A stretch of DNA of 64,000 nt from positions 375,448,166 through 375,512,165 of the forward strand of contig NC_080672.1 of NCBI RefSeq assembly GCF_030247195.1, in the 5' to 3' direction. Positions 34,745 to 46,479 of this stretch are shown piece by piece; positions within the stretch are counted from its first letter, which is position 1, and each line of letters starts with the position of its first letter. The notes under the pieces were generated by a model that searched no databases, had not been told where the DNA came from, and saw only the letters and a list, made by a program, of their open reading frames with translations. Source of the stretch: Topomyia yanbarensis (Eukaryota; Arthropoda; Insecta; Diptera; Culicidae). The translations under genes were made by a program, and so were the position numbers.

Positions 34745-34900
34745 CGTACGATTTTAAGCCTGTTCTAATGACCTTTTTTGTGTTCCGTTTTTTCACATCC
34801 TCGCTCTCACTTGAGAACTATGGCTCTAAATTTTCATAACTTTCCCTACCCAGTAATCTCTAGCTAATTGAATGTCGTCAAAATGTAAAAAAGAAAATGT
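34745..34900 (+). repeat. Dispersed repeat P, 3' part
   Basis: TTTTAAGCCTGTTCTAATGA, TCGCTCTCACTTGAGAACTA and CCTACCCAGTAATCTCTAGC match 53335-53480 closely and 21090-21200 loosely. The 5' part present in the other copies is missing here. Confidence 0.6.
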
Positions 34901-35094
34901 GACCACATAGAGTCGAAATACAAAAGGAAAATGTTAATTAGAGTATGTAGTTTACCGAAATTTTTTTGCCGATGAAAGTTAAGGAATGCTGACTAGTTCA
35001 GTAATTAGAAAAGCAATTTTGGCGAATGACCAGTAAAAGTAATATGTTTTAGTCATGATTTTTAATGTTATGCTGAAAACTTGTACACAAAATA

Positions 35095-35370
35095 TTAGTT
35101 CTGGGTCAACACCCCGGTAATGTTGTGGACATTATCTATCTCTAGTTTTTGTTTCCTCGGATCCTTGTTTCCTGCCATCTCCAATATTTCGGCGGCGAGA
35201 TATGCCGTTATGGCCGCCAACTGGACGGATGCTTCAGCGCCGAAACGTTCGGCGTAGTAGTCCTTTCTCAGCAGACGGTAGATTCGGCCGACAGGAAACT
35301 GGAGACCGGCACGAAACGGGCAGGATTTTGGTATTCCCTTAAACTATTCTTTTTTGCCGCATCCAGACAT
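35095..35370 (-). pseudogene. Histone H2A pseudogene
   Basis: The minus frame from ATG at 35370 to TAA at 35095 is 92 codons. It starts MSGCGKK and carries [17 protein letters not shown], then [16 protein letters not shown] and [12 protein letters not shown]. This is the H2A fold through helix 2 (normal: [49 protein letters not shown]). Codon 9 is an in-frame TAG. The nucleosomal acidic-patch segment and helix 3 are missing: the text jumps from a degenerate KQKLEI to TGVL near the end. Normal length is about 124 residues. Loss of the middle plus the early stop makes it non-functional as canonical H2A. No intron is expected in replication-dependent H2A, and no poly(A) tail is seen, so a displaced histone-cluster fragment is as likely as a retrocopy. 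Confidence 0.87.
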
Positions 35371-36449
35371 AGCGAGTGTATGTTTGGTGTAGCCAGCACG
35401 AATGTAACACACGAATGATGCTGTACTCGTATATGACCCCCGGTTTACAACACGGTTCAGTTTACGTTCGAATCCAAATGGGCTGAGCGTCGAATGAAAT
35501 CAGTTTACTTCCATCGTCAAAGAGGTTGAGCTTCGAACACAAACTGATCAAGTTTTGCGCCTCGGTGCATATAATCAGCGGAAACCAATTAGAAATGAGC
35601 TTCAATCAGATTATTTAAAATCGGGTTTATCGTGTGCATGTGCTAATTTTGATCAGTCGGAAACAAAATTAATAGTTAGGGAAGAAAAAAATGTTTAAAT
35701 TTAATTCTTACTCGATGGTTTGACAGCGCTGATAAAGGCTAATGTGTATTCCAAAGAAAATGTTCTCTGCGTGGGAGATTTTTGTTTCAATTGGCCTTTC
35801 TTCACTAGCAATAGCTGTACAAAATAATTACTACGGGCAGTCCACGAAGCCGGCTGAATCCAAATAATAATCTGTTCGTCCGAAATTGAAATGTAGTTTC
35901 CGGCCATCCAACAAGGTTGAATGATAGAGACCGACTAAAATCCCAATTCTTTCTGTTCAAAATTTGCAGCTCGGTGCATGAAATTAGCGATAACTAACTG
36001 GCTTCGATCCAGTGTTTTAAAATTCGGTTTTTCGTCGTGCATTCTATTTTATAACCAACAGATATGAAAATAATTGGAGAGCATGTAACGACACAAACCG
36101 ATTAGTCCACCAACCGTGTCAGCTCACAAATCTTTCCTTCTCGTCAAAAACTTCTACTGTTTCTAAATGTTTGGCAGATGAAGTTGCCGAGTTATTTTCA
36201 ATGTCAATTATTGCCGTTGTACCAAATACAAATGTGTATTTGGTTATTCTGAACGGAATAAATACATTTTTACACGACCCGTTAGGAAATATTCTCAACA
36301 TTTCCCTACAGGTTACGATTACCATAAATTACGATAAAAAGCCATTGGCTGTGATTTGATTGACGAGTATTAATTTAGCAATTCAATAGAATTCAAATTT
36401 TCGTTGTTGCTATCGGTAACAAAAAATACCCAAAAATATTTCTTATTTA
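35371..36449. other. Flank of H2A pseudogene, no other feature
   Basis: The upstream side of the H2A copy. CAGTTTGTGTTCG-like text on the minus strand (about 35535-35555) could be a decayed promoter, but this is weak. No other gene recognised. Confidence 0.35.
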
Positions 36450-37560
36450 AATAAACAAATAAACAAGTAAACAAATAAACTAATAAACTAATAAACTAAT
36501 AAACTAATAAACTAATAAACTAATAAACTAATAAACTAATAAACTAATAAACTAATAAACTAATAAACTAATAAACTAATAAACTAATAAACTAATAAAC
36601 TAATAACCTAATAAATCAATAAACTAATAAACTAATAAACTAATAAGCTAATAAACTAATACACTAATAAACTAATAAACTAATAAACTAATAAACTAAT
36701 AAACTAATAAACTAATAAACTAATAAACTAATAAACTAATAAACTAATAAACTAATAAACTAATAAACTAATAAACTAATAAACTAATAAACTAATAAAC
36801 TAATAAACTAATAAACTAATAAACTAATAAACTAATAAACTAATAAACTAATAAACTAATAAACTAATAAACTAATAAACTAATAAACTAATAAACTAAT
36901 AAACTAATAAACTAATAAACTAATAAACTAATAAACTAATAAACTAATAAACTAATAAACTAATAAACTAATAAACTAATAAACTAATAAACTAATAAAC
37001 TAATAAACTAATAAACTAATAAACTAATAAACTAATAAACTAATAAACTAATAAACTAATAAACTAATAAACTAATAAACTAATAAACTAATAAACTAAT
37101 AAACTAATAAACTAATAAACTAATAAACTAATAAACTAATAAACTAATAAACTAATAAACTAATAAACTAATAAACTAATAAACTAATAAACTAATAAAC
37201 TAATAAACTAATAAACTAATAAACTAATAAACTAATAAACTAATAAACTAATAAACTAATAAACTAATAAACTAATAAACTAATAAACAAATAAACTAAT
37301 AAACTATTAAACTAATAAACTAATAAACTAATAAACTAATAAACTAATAAACTAATAAACTAATAAACTAATAAACTAATAAACTAATAAACTAATAAAC
37401 TAATAAACTAATAAACTAATAAACTAATAAACTAATAAACTAATAAACTAATAAACTAATCAACTAATCAACTAATAAACTAATCAACTAATCAACTAAT
37501 AAACTAATAAATTAATTAACTAATTAACTAATAAACAAATAAACATATGAACAAATAAAG
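36450..37560. repeat. Minisatellite of 8-bp unit ACTAATAA, about 130 copies
   Basis: ACTAATAA repeats with almost no change from about 36478 to 37460. Rare variants (ACCTAATAA near 36605, CAACTAATC near 37460) occur, and the edges decay into ACAAATAA and ATTAACTA forms. Edge degeneration with a homogeneous core is typical of an array growing by unequal exchange or slippage. Confidence 0.97.
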
Positions 37561-40500
37561 AAATACACAAATAAAAAAATTAACAAATAAACAAATTCCC
37601 ACGCGATATTCGTAAATTATTCTTCCTTCTGGAAACAATCATCTAGTGCAGTCCATATTAACATTGAAGAAAAAAAAATTGTGTAAAATCAAAAGTAGTC
37701 GCATGGCAGTATTCTATTGTCTAGGGTTCGTAATGGAATTTTTAAATTTATGTAAACTTTGAAAGTTTAAATTAATTTTTGAACCACGCTTCAAGCCACC
37801 ACATGTAACAGAAAATGTACATAGATAAAGTCAATTTTGAATTCAGAATCTTAAATTTGCATTATATTAGAAATTTCATAGCATTCGAACAAGTTTTAAG
37901 GTTTTATCTGACTTTTAAGTGGATCCGTGACTTATCGCTTCTTCCCACAAAAGTTGATCTCTAAACGTAGTGTCTGTAGTCTCATGGAAACCCCGCAATT
38001 TTTGTTTATACTAAAAATCGTAGAATTGTCTTCTATAATTGGTAGCATTAACTTTTAATCACTACCTAATGTGGACGCGTGGTATTTTACTACCGAAAAA
38101 AGTGTGCAACGCACCGTGCGTCCCCTTTATAATTAATGCTGATAGCGGCCGCATGGTTTATTACGTCTCCTTCCTGTCGACGTTCAGTGGTAACGCATGG
38201 TAAAACACTCATTCATTTACCCCTATGCCACCAGTGACCAATGACCACGCATGGAAGGACCGAAGAAGAACATGTCAATCACCAGTAGTATGAACTATGA
38301 TTAGCTATATGAGTCTTCATTTCACACCGCCCGGTAGCAGCGGTGGTGACACATCCGAGGTAAACCATGACCACGTCAGATCAACCTTGCTGCGTTACCA
38401 CACACATAGCCGGTGAACGACGAGTGTGAAAATTTCGTCCTTCCGACCGGATGTGAAACCGAAAAGATCCAATTTCCATACGAATGATGTTGATGGTTTC
38501 GGTTCGTCGTTTCGGAAAAACAGCAAACTGATGGAAGGTTATTTTTGCTGCTGACTGTGTTAGCAGGTGACGAAGCAGAACATCCTTTAGTCGTAAAGCA
38601 ACAAGACAGTTACTTTTTGTCGGATTCGATCCAAACGAGCGACGCATGCTGGCAGCTTGACTGGCTAAAGGATATATCGGTCGAACGCTGTCACGGTTGA
38701 AGCGGCAGATATCAACATGGCCAATTTGTAGGCGATTAATAGTAATGTTGGCAGAAGGAGGTTCATAATTTTGTGAAAGTGAGTAAATGATTTCAATTAG
38801 CTCACTAATTCAAGGTGATGTGCTCTGATCTATTTAATGGATCGGAACGAAAACTGTTTTTCGGATAGTAATTAGCTAAATTACTTTCATTTACGCCTCA
38901 GTTTAATGCAAAGTCATGAAAGAAACCAGAAGTGTCAAGTCATGCGTACACTTCATTGCATCGAGATCGGTCTGTGGACTGGTGGCCAGTGTTTTAAATT
39001 TTCATCGCCTCATCCATCATCGTGTTGTTCGAATGCTGGCTGCCACACCATTGTCCGCTCCCGTCAGTGTCATCCTGCCTGCCTGCCTGGCTGCCTTCAA
39101 CCGAAGGACCGAAGGAAGGCATTTCAGTGTGCTGCAATTCTGCTGAAATATTCAGTTCCCCGAACTCTTGTCTTCCATCCGTGTGGTTCTCGGCTCTGTC
39201 TCAGTTATGTCACGGTGTGGAGTGGATGCTAAAAATGCCTCCTTCAAGCGTTCAGTGAAGTCGTTGTGACAGTGACAGTGATGACACCCGTGTGGCTCCG
39301 TCTTTTTTGGTTTTTATCCTTCCATTTCTTTTTTTACGAAACCAACATTCCTGCTGCTGTGGGCTGGTTTGTGGCCAACCGGTCTGAATGGTAATGAGTC
39401 ATTTCAAGGTGTGCTCCAGGGCTCACAGCTATTTACCTCAATTGGAATTCAAGCTGAATGATGCTTTTCGGGGGGAGGTGGGGGAACGGTCGAGATTTTG
39501 AGATACCAAGCGTGCTTTCAACCGCGAAAGAGACGGGCAGAAAGATGAATGCAATGCCATCTCAATGTAGAGTGGATTGGAAAACTTTGCATATCACTTC
39601 AGTGTGGTGGGGTTTGTTTTGTTTTTGAAGTATCTCGAGTGATTGGAAGGAGGCGGTTTCGTTTTCTGGGCCAATGATGAAATGGGTGGTGGGAGAGGTT
39701 GCTGACTACCGGAAGCCATGGGTATATTTTTATCATTCTTGCAATTTTTAAAGCAGTAGGCAGCTCAAGTGAAGATTACTCTAAACGGTAATCACCGAAC
39801 AAATAATGCACCTTCTCATATAACAATTGAAATAGTCGTACACATTAGATGTCTATCTTTGGTATTTGTCAAGACATATATAATTTTTAGTGAACAACTT
39901 TTCATAATCAGTTATTCCATAGAAAAGTTTTTCTACATTTTTCAGCGTTCACTTAATCGTCTGACGAACATCTGGAGTGCCTTTGTACAAGATACTTTAC
40001 TGACTTTCTTAAAGCAAATAAAAAAGTCCAGCTTCTGCAACGGTGACGCAGCTGAGTAATGCAATCTGCTGAATTATCCTTTCTATTTGCTTCCAGTACA
40101 CAACCAGAGAATCGCCCTTTCCTTCCTACCACTTTAAAGTTCGTGCTTACTTTCCCGGTTCCACTTTGTGGTCCCGAGAGATTTTTATCGGCAACTCGTT
40201 AGCTTCTGATCCCGATGAAAGTCGGAGGATTTTCTTTTGCATACAAATTACTTTGTGTCGTAATGAAATTATAACCTTTGTTTCCGACTGGCATGGAAAC
40301 AGTTGTGTTTTTAATAATATTATTCAGGAGCGTGTACGTGCAGTTCATCTTGAGAGAACAATTGTATCGATTTGATGATTATGGTCTCTCGAACCCAATG
40401 GTGTACCAGCTGTAATATTGCGACGTTTTACAGCAGCTTTGGCTTACATTCTTTTACTTTCATTCGTTTCCGCAGCGCAATTGGCGTCCGGAAATCAGCA

Positions 40501-40741
40501 AGCCGTCATTGATGGTCCTGGTTTTACGGCATGGTAATCGTTAAAATGTAACAAACTGCAGGATAATAATTAGCTTTTTAGTCGCATTGAAATTCTTTGA
40601 AGCAGTAGTCAGTCAAGTTTGTTTAGTTATTCTAAAGACGAGAGCAGCCACTTGGCGACTCAATGGTGTCACTTATGAACAGCATGACTTTATGTCTGGT
40701 AGGTTCATCATCGATATAGTTTTTTGTGAAAATCTTTTACA
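37561..40741. other. Low-repeat, higher-complexity DNA without recognised gene
   Basis: No transposon domain or TIR pair was recognised. GC is higher at 38080-38720 and 38900-39720, with overlapping open frames in several frames (for example 38381-38647 minus and 38906-39232 plus), none with a domain. Such texture often marks unique, possibly intronic or regulatory, DNA. The TGCCTGCCTGCC run at about 39080 is a short simple repeat. Confidence 0.4.
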
Positions 40742-42310
40742 TAAACCAGCAGTCAAAAGTTTGGAATCGCTTCAATAAGTATTGCAACACCCCCCGAAAA
40801 GTTTTGCATCACCTAGAAAGGGTCAATTCGCGAGGCTGTATCTCGAAATCCTGATGGCTTACATATTTTTTGTTTTCAGGAAAGTTGTTCATTCAAGGAG
40901 ATTCGGCAGGTGAACATTTTAGTTTGGAATTATGCAGCTGCATGGCGCTGGTGTACACGTGAAGTTGTGCACCTCAACTTGTTTCATTACATTTCATTCT
41001 AACAACCTAGAAGGTTCGTGTTTTCTGATATTTCATTTACATGGTATTACTATGCACATGACAATCGTTTCAATTTGGAACTGTGTCACAACGTGGCGCT
41101 AGTGTATATGTAAAATAATACATTTTGAACATATTTATCTGGTGTACTTGATTTCCTAGAAGATTCGCGCCCTCAACGAAGTTGTGTAGAAGGGCTAATG
41201 CCCTTGATAATTCTTTTTGATTTGGAACTATGCCAACACGTAGTGCTATTATACATACACTACTCGTCCAAGGTTTGGAATCATTTCAATATGTATTGCC
41301 AATACATATTGAATATACATCCCCGCAAAAGTTTAGCATCACCTAAAAGTTAGGAAATCCAGGACACTCATTTTGAAATTCATATTTTCTGCATTACTAA
41401 TCTCTTTAGCACGGTTGATCTAATGACCAATGGAATCTATTAACCTTCCCTAGGTGTTGGGGTCAATATGACCCAAAATGAACTTTCAAAATGCGCTAAC
41501 TTTTTTAGTTTTGCACCTAGCAGTTTGGAATTTCTTGACTTTTCCTCTTTCATGGAGCGCAACGATTTTCAATTGAGTTCAAAATTGTCGGGCATTCCTG
41601 AAGGGCTGTACAAAAAAAGTTACGAATAAGGTGTTAGCGGGTCATATTGACCCCGATTTCGAACTTAGTTTTAAGGCACATTTTCAGCCAAATCTACATG
41701 AACTTGTACCCAAATTGTTTGTTGAAGTTTCAATTTTCAGTTTCTGGTGAATATAACTGTTTTTGACCAGGTTGGCCAGTGGGAATCGGTGCCGAATGGG
41801 GTCATGTTTGGCATAAAAAGATGTATGCAGAACCGTCATCATAAATCACCGGTTTATTGACAGAATACTAATAATAAATGCAAACAAAACAAAAATGAGA
41901 ATGTATATATTAAATTTGTACATGATACGACCGATCTGGGATGTTCTGGATTACAATTCCGATGCCGATTCCGGCAGTATAATAGTATTTCACATACTAT
42001 TGAACAAACGACAAAGTGATCAATCATTGAAACTGATCCCAAAGTTTTGTAATATTCTTGAAACTTATATAAAATCCCATCTAAAATGATAGTGATACTC
42101 TGATTCAAATACTTACTCTGGATTCTACGTGAAAATTATTCGGAAGATCCGGAACATCCGTAAAGCTGGCTAATTGTGAATGTAGAATTCTGAAGTTTTT
42201 TCGAAAACATTTGTTCACATTGCATTGGCATAAATTCGTAGCTGAAAAATTGACTATTGTTCACATAGTGACCATCCAGAAGATCTGCTGAACTGGTCCA
42301 TTCATAAAAT
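40742..42310 (+). repeat. Left arm of a 7-kb inverted-repeat structure
   Basis: Starts TA, AACCAGCAGTCAAAAGTTTG and runs through CACCTAGAAAGGGTCAATTC, ATGGCGCTGGTGTACACG, GTTAGCGGGTCATATTGACC and CGGAAGATCCGGAACATCCG. All of these recur inverted between 47776 and about 46480. Some blocks (41630-42150 against 47215-46690) are about 95% identical by eye. A second end-like sequence, TA then CACTACTCGTCCAAGG, lies at 41256, so the left arm may contain a nested or tandem terminus. Frames conserved in both arms (41854-42108 minus, 46763-46990 plus) are low-complexity and probably not genes. Confidence 0.82.
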
Positions 42311-42461
42311 TGGTCTTAGAACCTTAAGACTTAGCTGTTTTGTTTTAAGTGTTTCTCGAATTCTCATTTGAGTTCGTATTTATGACCTACACATGTTCTT
42401 CACGAACCTTGTCCTAGAGCTCTGGGGTATTTTCGAAAACATATTTCTTGGGTATTTCTTG

Positions 42462-43075
42462 CTCCATTTACGAATTCTTTTTTTTACGTAACTGTTTTTA
42501 CGAACCAAATTCGAAACGAACCAGATTCGTAAAAAAACTTTGTGTACGTACAGTGCAGTAGGAAGTCGTAAACAGTTTGATTTATTTTTAGCTTACAATT
42601 ACTAATAAAAGTTGGGTACTTTCGGAATGGGGTTAACGAGTATATAACGGAAATCGATGTCGTATGTTATTTTAAAATCCAAGATGGCAGCTTCCGGTAT
42701 AGATGAATTCTCTATAACCTCAGCCATATGGGTATTTTCGGAACGGGGTTGACGAGTACATGATGAAAATGGATGTTTGGAACATATTGTAAGGATTAAC
42801 AAGAATATTGCTCAACCGGAAGTCGCCATATTGGATTTCAAAATGGTTTCAAACATCCATTTCCATCATCTACTCGTCAAGCCCGTTCCAAAAATACTCG
42901 TACATAATAATATTTGAAAAACTGCTTTGACGAAACGAATTTTGCAAGGAAGGTGCAGCGAATTTTTTTACGAACTAAATCCCAAATAACGAACATATTT
43001 TTTACCAACCAAATCCCAATAGCGAACACTTTTTTTTACGAACTAATTCGATTTACGAACCCTCGGTTTGATTCG
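42462..43075. mobile_element. Nested MITE-like element with TTTTTACGAAC motifs
   Basis: The left edge TCCATTTACGAATTC (about 42464-42478) is the imperfect inverse of GATTCGTGAATGGA (about 43070-43083). TTTTTTACGAAC-type words recur at both sub-ends. The centre holds an unrelated hairpin (42725-42900), suggesting a further nested insertion. Confidence 0.5.
42725..42900. repeat. Hairpin with about 50-bp arms, plus a direct relative
   Basis: GGGTATTTTCGGAACGGGG... (42728-42781) is inverted at about 42847-42899 with few mismatches, and contains GACGAGTACATGATGAAAA. A third, direct copy starts at 42615 (GGGTACTTTCGGAATGGGG). The spacer includes CCGGAAGTCGCCATATTGG. Confidence 0.7.
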
Positions 43076-43084
43076 TGAATGGAG

Positions 43085-43760
43085 ATTTTGGTGTATATCA
43101 TTCGCAGAAATTTGTACTTGTGACTAAGATAGGGACCTTATTGGTAACATAGTAACCTTTCGGAAGATCCGGAATCGACTCTCGAAGTCTATGGTTTTCC
43201 CAAAAGTTTTTCTTTCATAATTATTATTGCAAAGAAATCGTATTTGTGTCCGGAACAAAGACCCTGTTGGTTTCGTGGAAACTTTCCGGAATATCCGTAA
43301 AACGGGTCAGATCATATGCTTGGTGCTGGAGCTAGGACCAATGTATATATGTACTGGGATCTATAGCTCTGTGATTATTTAGAAAGTACTTTTATCAGCA
43401 TTCTTGAAAAATATTTTTTTCAGTTTTTTTAAGTATCATTAGAGTTCTTACTTGTGATTTGACTTTGTACCGTATTGGCTGTGTTGTATCTTTCTGGAAC
43501 ATCCAGCATATCCGTAAAGCTAGACAATTGATAAGCTTTGTAGGGATTTGCAGTTGTATTTGTAGGAGTCTCAATGTGCCTATTTGTGCTTGCGGTGATA
43601 CAAGAACCGAATTGGTATCATAGTGTTCATCTAAAAAATTAGGAACAGCCTGCTCAATATTTGAAATTGGTTCGGAAACTTCGCAGTTTTTTAGTAAAAT
43701 ATTTCTAGAATTCTCTTTGCAATTGATGATAACTTGTTACAGATATATACTTCCTGTATT
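43085..43760. repeat. Degenerate array with GGAAGATCCGGAA-type motif
   Basis: The words GGAAGATCCGGAA, GGAATATCCGTAAAACGGG and GGAACATCCAGCATATCCG occur at about 43157, 43289 and 43496, as well as at 42140 and, inverted, at 46530-46700. They are decayed monomers of a few hundred bp shared by the interior of the inverted-repeat structure. Confidence 0.5.
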
Positions 43761-44009
43761 TCAAGCACAAATGCTTGTTTCAATGAATTGGTATTGTGGT
43801 TATGGACAATTTGTATAGACAGGGAAGAATCTTGAATAAAATAACGAGGTTGCCTTTTTATCGTGTTGAATGTTTATGGGCTGAAACTGCTAATTTGTAA
43901 GCGAATAAGTTCAAATCAATTGCTAACATTATTTTTGGTGAACAGTAACAAATAGAAAGAGAAAAAAAAACTAATTGATATTCATGAACATAAAAACTAC
44001 TTGTATGTA

Positions 44010-44692
44010 CAGTTTACACACCGGATTTCGGAATGTGTTTTGCAAATAATCGTTTTTCATTTTTGGCAGTGCGTCGAATACTTCAAATTGGGCTTCGTAC
44101 AAAAATAGCATCGAGCTCGCTTCGCTTTTGACTCCTTTTGTTCCTCGGGGTCTCGATTTGTGGAAATTGAAGTAGTTGGTACTCCTGGACTTATATTGGA
44201 TCGAAGAATGTGTATAGCCTGTACGGCAGCTGGTGAACGTGGCATTCGTTCTCTTCGTTGAATTTCTGCTGAAACAAGTTTAGCCCCGAGTTTTTCCATG
44301 AAAATTTTTTTAATCTTTTGGTTGCACCATCCAATATTGATCAGATCAAAAAGTACGAAAGAATTATTGATGCTCAAATCCACAACGTTGCATATATTGA
44401 CAGTCATCCAATTCCTCGTGGCGCGCTTGACAGAATATGCTGCAATGCGTCGGTCAACTGTGTCGACAGCTCCTTTTGTGGAGTTGTAATATTCTATAAT
44501 TTCCGGCTTTTTTGTGGTCCATCAACAATGTTCGAATCTCTGTGTTTTGTGCTCATCATGATAACATTTTGAGACTAAGGTGGTATTAGCGTGCTAAGAG
44601 AATAGTGATGAGTACACCTCTTGGTTTTTGATTTGGAGAAGAGCTGGTGGAATACACTTTTTGTTTTTCCGCAATGTTCCTACCATCGTAAC
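44010..44692 (-). pseudogene. piggyBac-type transposase, C-terminal relic
   Basis: Minus-strand reading from the insertion junction: TMVGTLRKNKKCIPPALL and EVYSSLF, then NVIMMSTKHRD (the piggyBac STxH block), a frame change, KPEIIEYYNSTKGAVDTVDR (the YNxTKGGVDxxD block with the last catalytic Asp), AAYSVKRATRNW, NICNVVDLSINNSFVLFDL and EIQRRERMP. A Cys-rich end follows: RCYFC, THCQK, then TGA where Cys is expected, then ICKTH. The order matches DDE_Tnp_1_7 transposases and their zinc-binding tail. Frameshifts and stops show it is dead. The upstream part continues beyond an insertion, at 45671-45770. Confidence 0.85.
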
Positions 44693-45670
44693 GGGCCATA
44701 CACTAATTACGTAAGGTAATATGGGGGGAGTTTCAAAATATCTTACGCATTCTTATCTAAGGGGGAGGGAGGGTTTGTCCTTTCTTACGTAATATCATAA
44801 AACAAGTATGAAAAATGAAATCAATATGGAAAATATTATTTTCATAAGAAAAGGGTCCTATTTCTTACTTCTGCCATGAACATGTATATTACACAAAACG
44901 AGCATATATTGAACATCGTGGTCAAGGATGGGCGGACCTCGAATTAAAGTATTTTCCGGCAGTATATGATTCCTAAATTAGTTATGGAATATTATTGATT
45001 GCTGGCAGCGTGAGGAGCGACTTAATTGTCGATGGTGTTGGATCAGTTACAACAATTTCTTGACTCTTGACTCTTGAAGTGTTGATACCGTGTTATTAGG
45101 CTAACATCCTTTTTTCAAATTTTCCGCAAGGTAGCCGGAAAATGTTCTGTCATGCGATTGTCAAAGATCTTGTAGACCGAATATTTGCAGAGTGTGAACT
45201 GTATTTGATTTCAAGAAAATTCGTAGATAGCCATCTACGAATTTTCTTCGGAGCTACGCGTACGATAAGCGTCACAATTGGAACTCAGAATTAATTCCCA
45301 CCAGAAGAGATTTTACATCACAAGGAACTATTTCCGAATATAGCGAAGCAGACTATAAGAACCAAATCTGAGTTTCTGAATATCTCCCCGCAGTTATTCT
45401 GAAATTTCTACTGGGCAAAATTAAGATGCTAATAAAATTACTGCTGATGATTACAGTTGAATTTTGTTATTAATTTTCTTATAATAATTCTTTAAGTACC
45501 GTTTTCGCTATCTCTCTATTTAATGTATTATATGCTCTTCTAATTACGAAAATCATGATAAGATCTTACGTAGGGGGGAGGGGGAGTTCACCAAAATCTT
45601 ACGAATTTTTATCAGAGGGGGGGGAGGTTGAAAAGTTCTAAAAAAGCCTTACGTAATTAGTGCATGGCCC
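44693..45670. mobile_element. TIR element (GGGCC...CTAATTACGTAAG), TAA-flanked, inside piggyBac
   Basis: The left end GGGCCATACACTAATTACGT is inverted at the right end (ACGTAATTAGTGCATGGCCC). G-runs lie just inside both ends (GGGGGGAG; GGGGGGGGAGG). TAA precedes the left end (CGTAACGGG) and follows the right (CCCCTAAGA), consistent with a 3-bp TWA duplication as in PIF/Harbinger transposons, allowing one extra base. The interior 44930-45450 carries coding-like sequence also found in the copy at 62466-63630. No DDE motif was recognised. Confidence 0.75.
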
Positions 45671-45780
45671 CTAAGATTTCACTCTGGATTAATTTATTTT
45701 GGAACTTAGAAGTCATTCAAAGTTAACACAAACATTCCGGTTACGAAAAGAAAAACAGTAGTCATTATATTTTACAGTGT
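45671..45780 (-). pseudogene. piggyBac-type transposase, segment upstream of insertion
   Basis: Minus reading gives VTGNVCVNFELL-like text, then SSKIN and SRVKS with stops. It aligns in position with the VTxDNxFTSxxLxxxL block that precedes TMVGTLRKNK in piggyBac transposases. The match is short and damaged, but its place exactly across the TIR insertion supports it. Further N-terminal sequence is not recognisable. Confidence 0.55.
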
Positions 45781-46479
45781 GCGTATAGGGGAAATAAAGT
45801 GTCATTTGACAGTTAAAGAAAAATCAGGTAACTCCTCAAACTACAATGAGGTTTGTTTACAATTTCTGATTTTTTTTTCTGTAGAGGGCATCTCAGTACG
45901 CTTGAAGGTCCCCATCACTATGTACGTGACCCTTTCTATAAACACAGAATCCATCTTTTCTAGTTTTACATTGCTAGGATTTTTTCTTTAAAAACATGAA
46001 TCCTCTGTCGCAAACAACAATTCGAACGCAATTTTTCATTTTTACGACATCGCGTAAAAACAAATTGTAAAATAAGTAAACATTTCGAAACATGCCACTT
46101 CCGCGCAAACTAACATTACCATCTTGACGACGAATCGTTTCTCCTCATTATTGTGGTGTTAGTCTACCTGGAAGTGTTATTAGTTTCCTTGAATTGATAG
46201 TTGAATCTTTGTTTACAATAATAGAACGAACCTTTCGAAAATTTACTCTTGATTGCACGCGGATGCAACGTGACCTGTGCAGCCAGACTGATACTCCCAA
46301 ACTGTTATTGAAGGACGAGTCAATACGAGTTCATGTCCCAAGCACAAAAATGAATGAATTCCACAAAACCTTGAAAAGTAGTTTCCGAAAGCTACCATGT
46401 CTGGGAACCAAATTTGTAAACTGGCCTATTCTACGCCGGATCATCCGATAGATCAAAGGATTCCTGTCGCAGTCACAAC
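45781..46479. other. Unassigned interior of the inverted-repeat structure
   Basis: Expected position of the missing piggyBac N-terminal half, but no motif is seen. An 85-codon plus frame (46194-46451) has no domain. Confidence 0.35.

Noticed and set aside
35149..35418. 89-codon plus-strand frame
   Set aside because: Antisense shadow of the H2A pseudogene, where the minus strand has clear histone motifs.
38906..39258. Three overlapping plus-strand frames of up to 108 codons
   Set aside because: Different frames are open at once in a higher-GC stretch and none has a recognisable domain or exon signals.
41854..42108. 84-codon minus frame conserved in the opposite arm (46763-46990 plus)
   Set aside because: Conservation is explained by DNA identity of the inverted arms; substitutions are not concentrated at silent positions and no domain is recognised.
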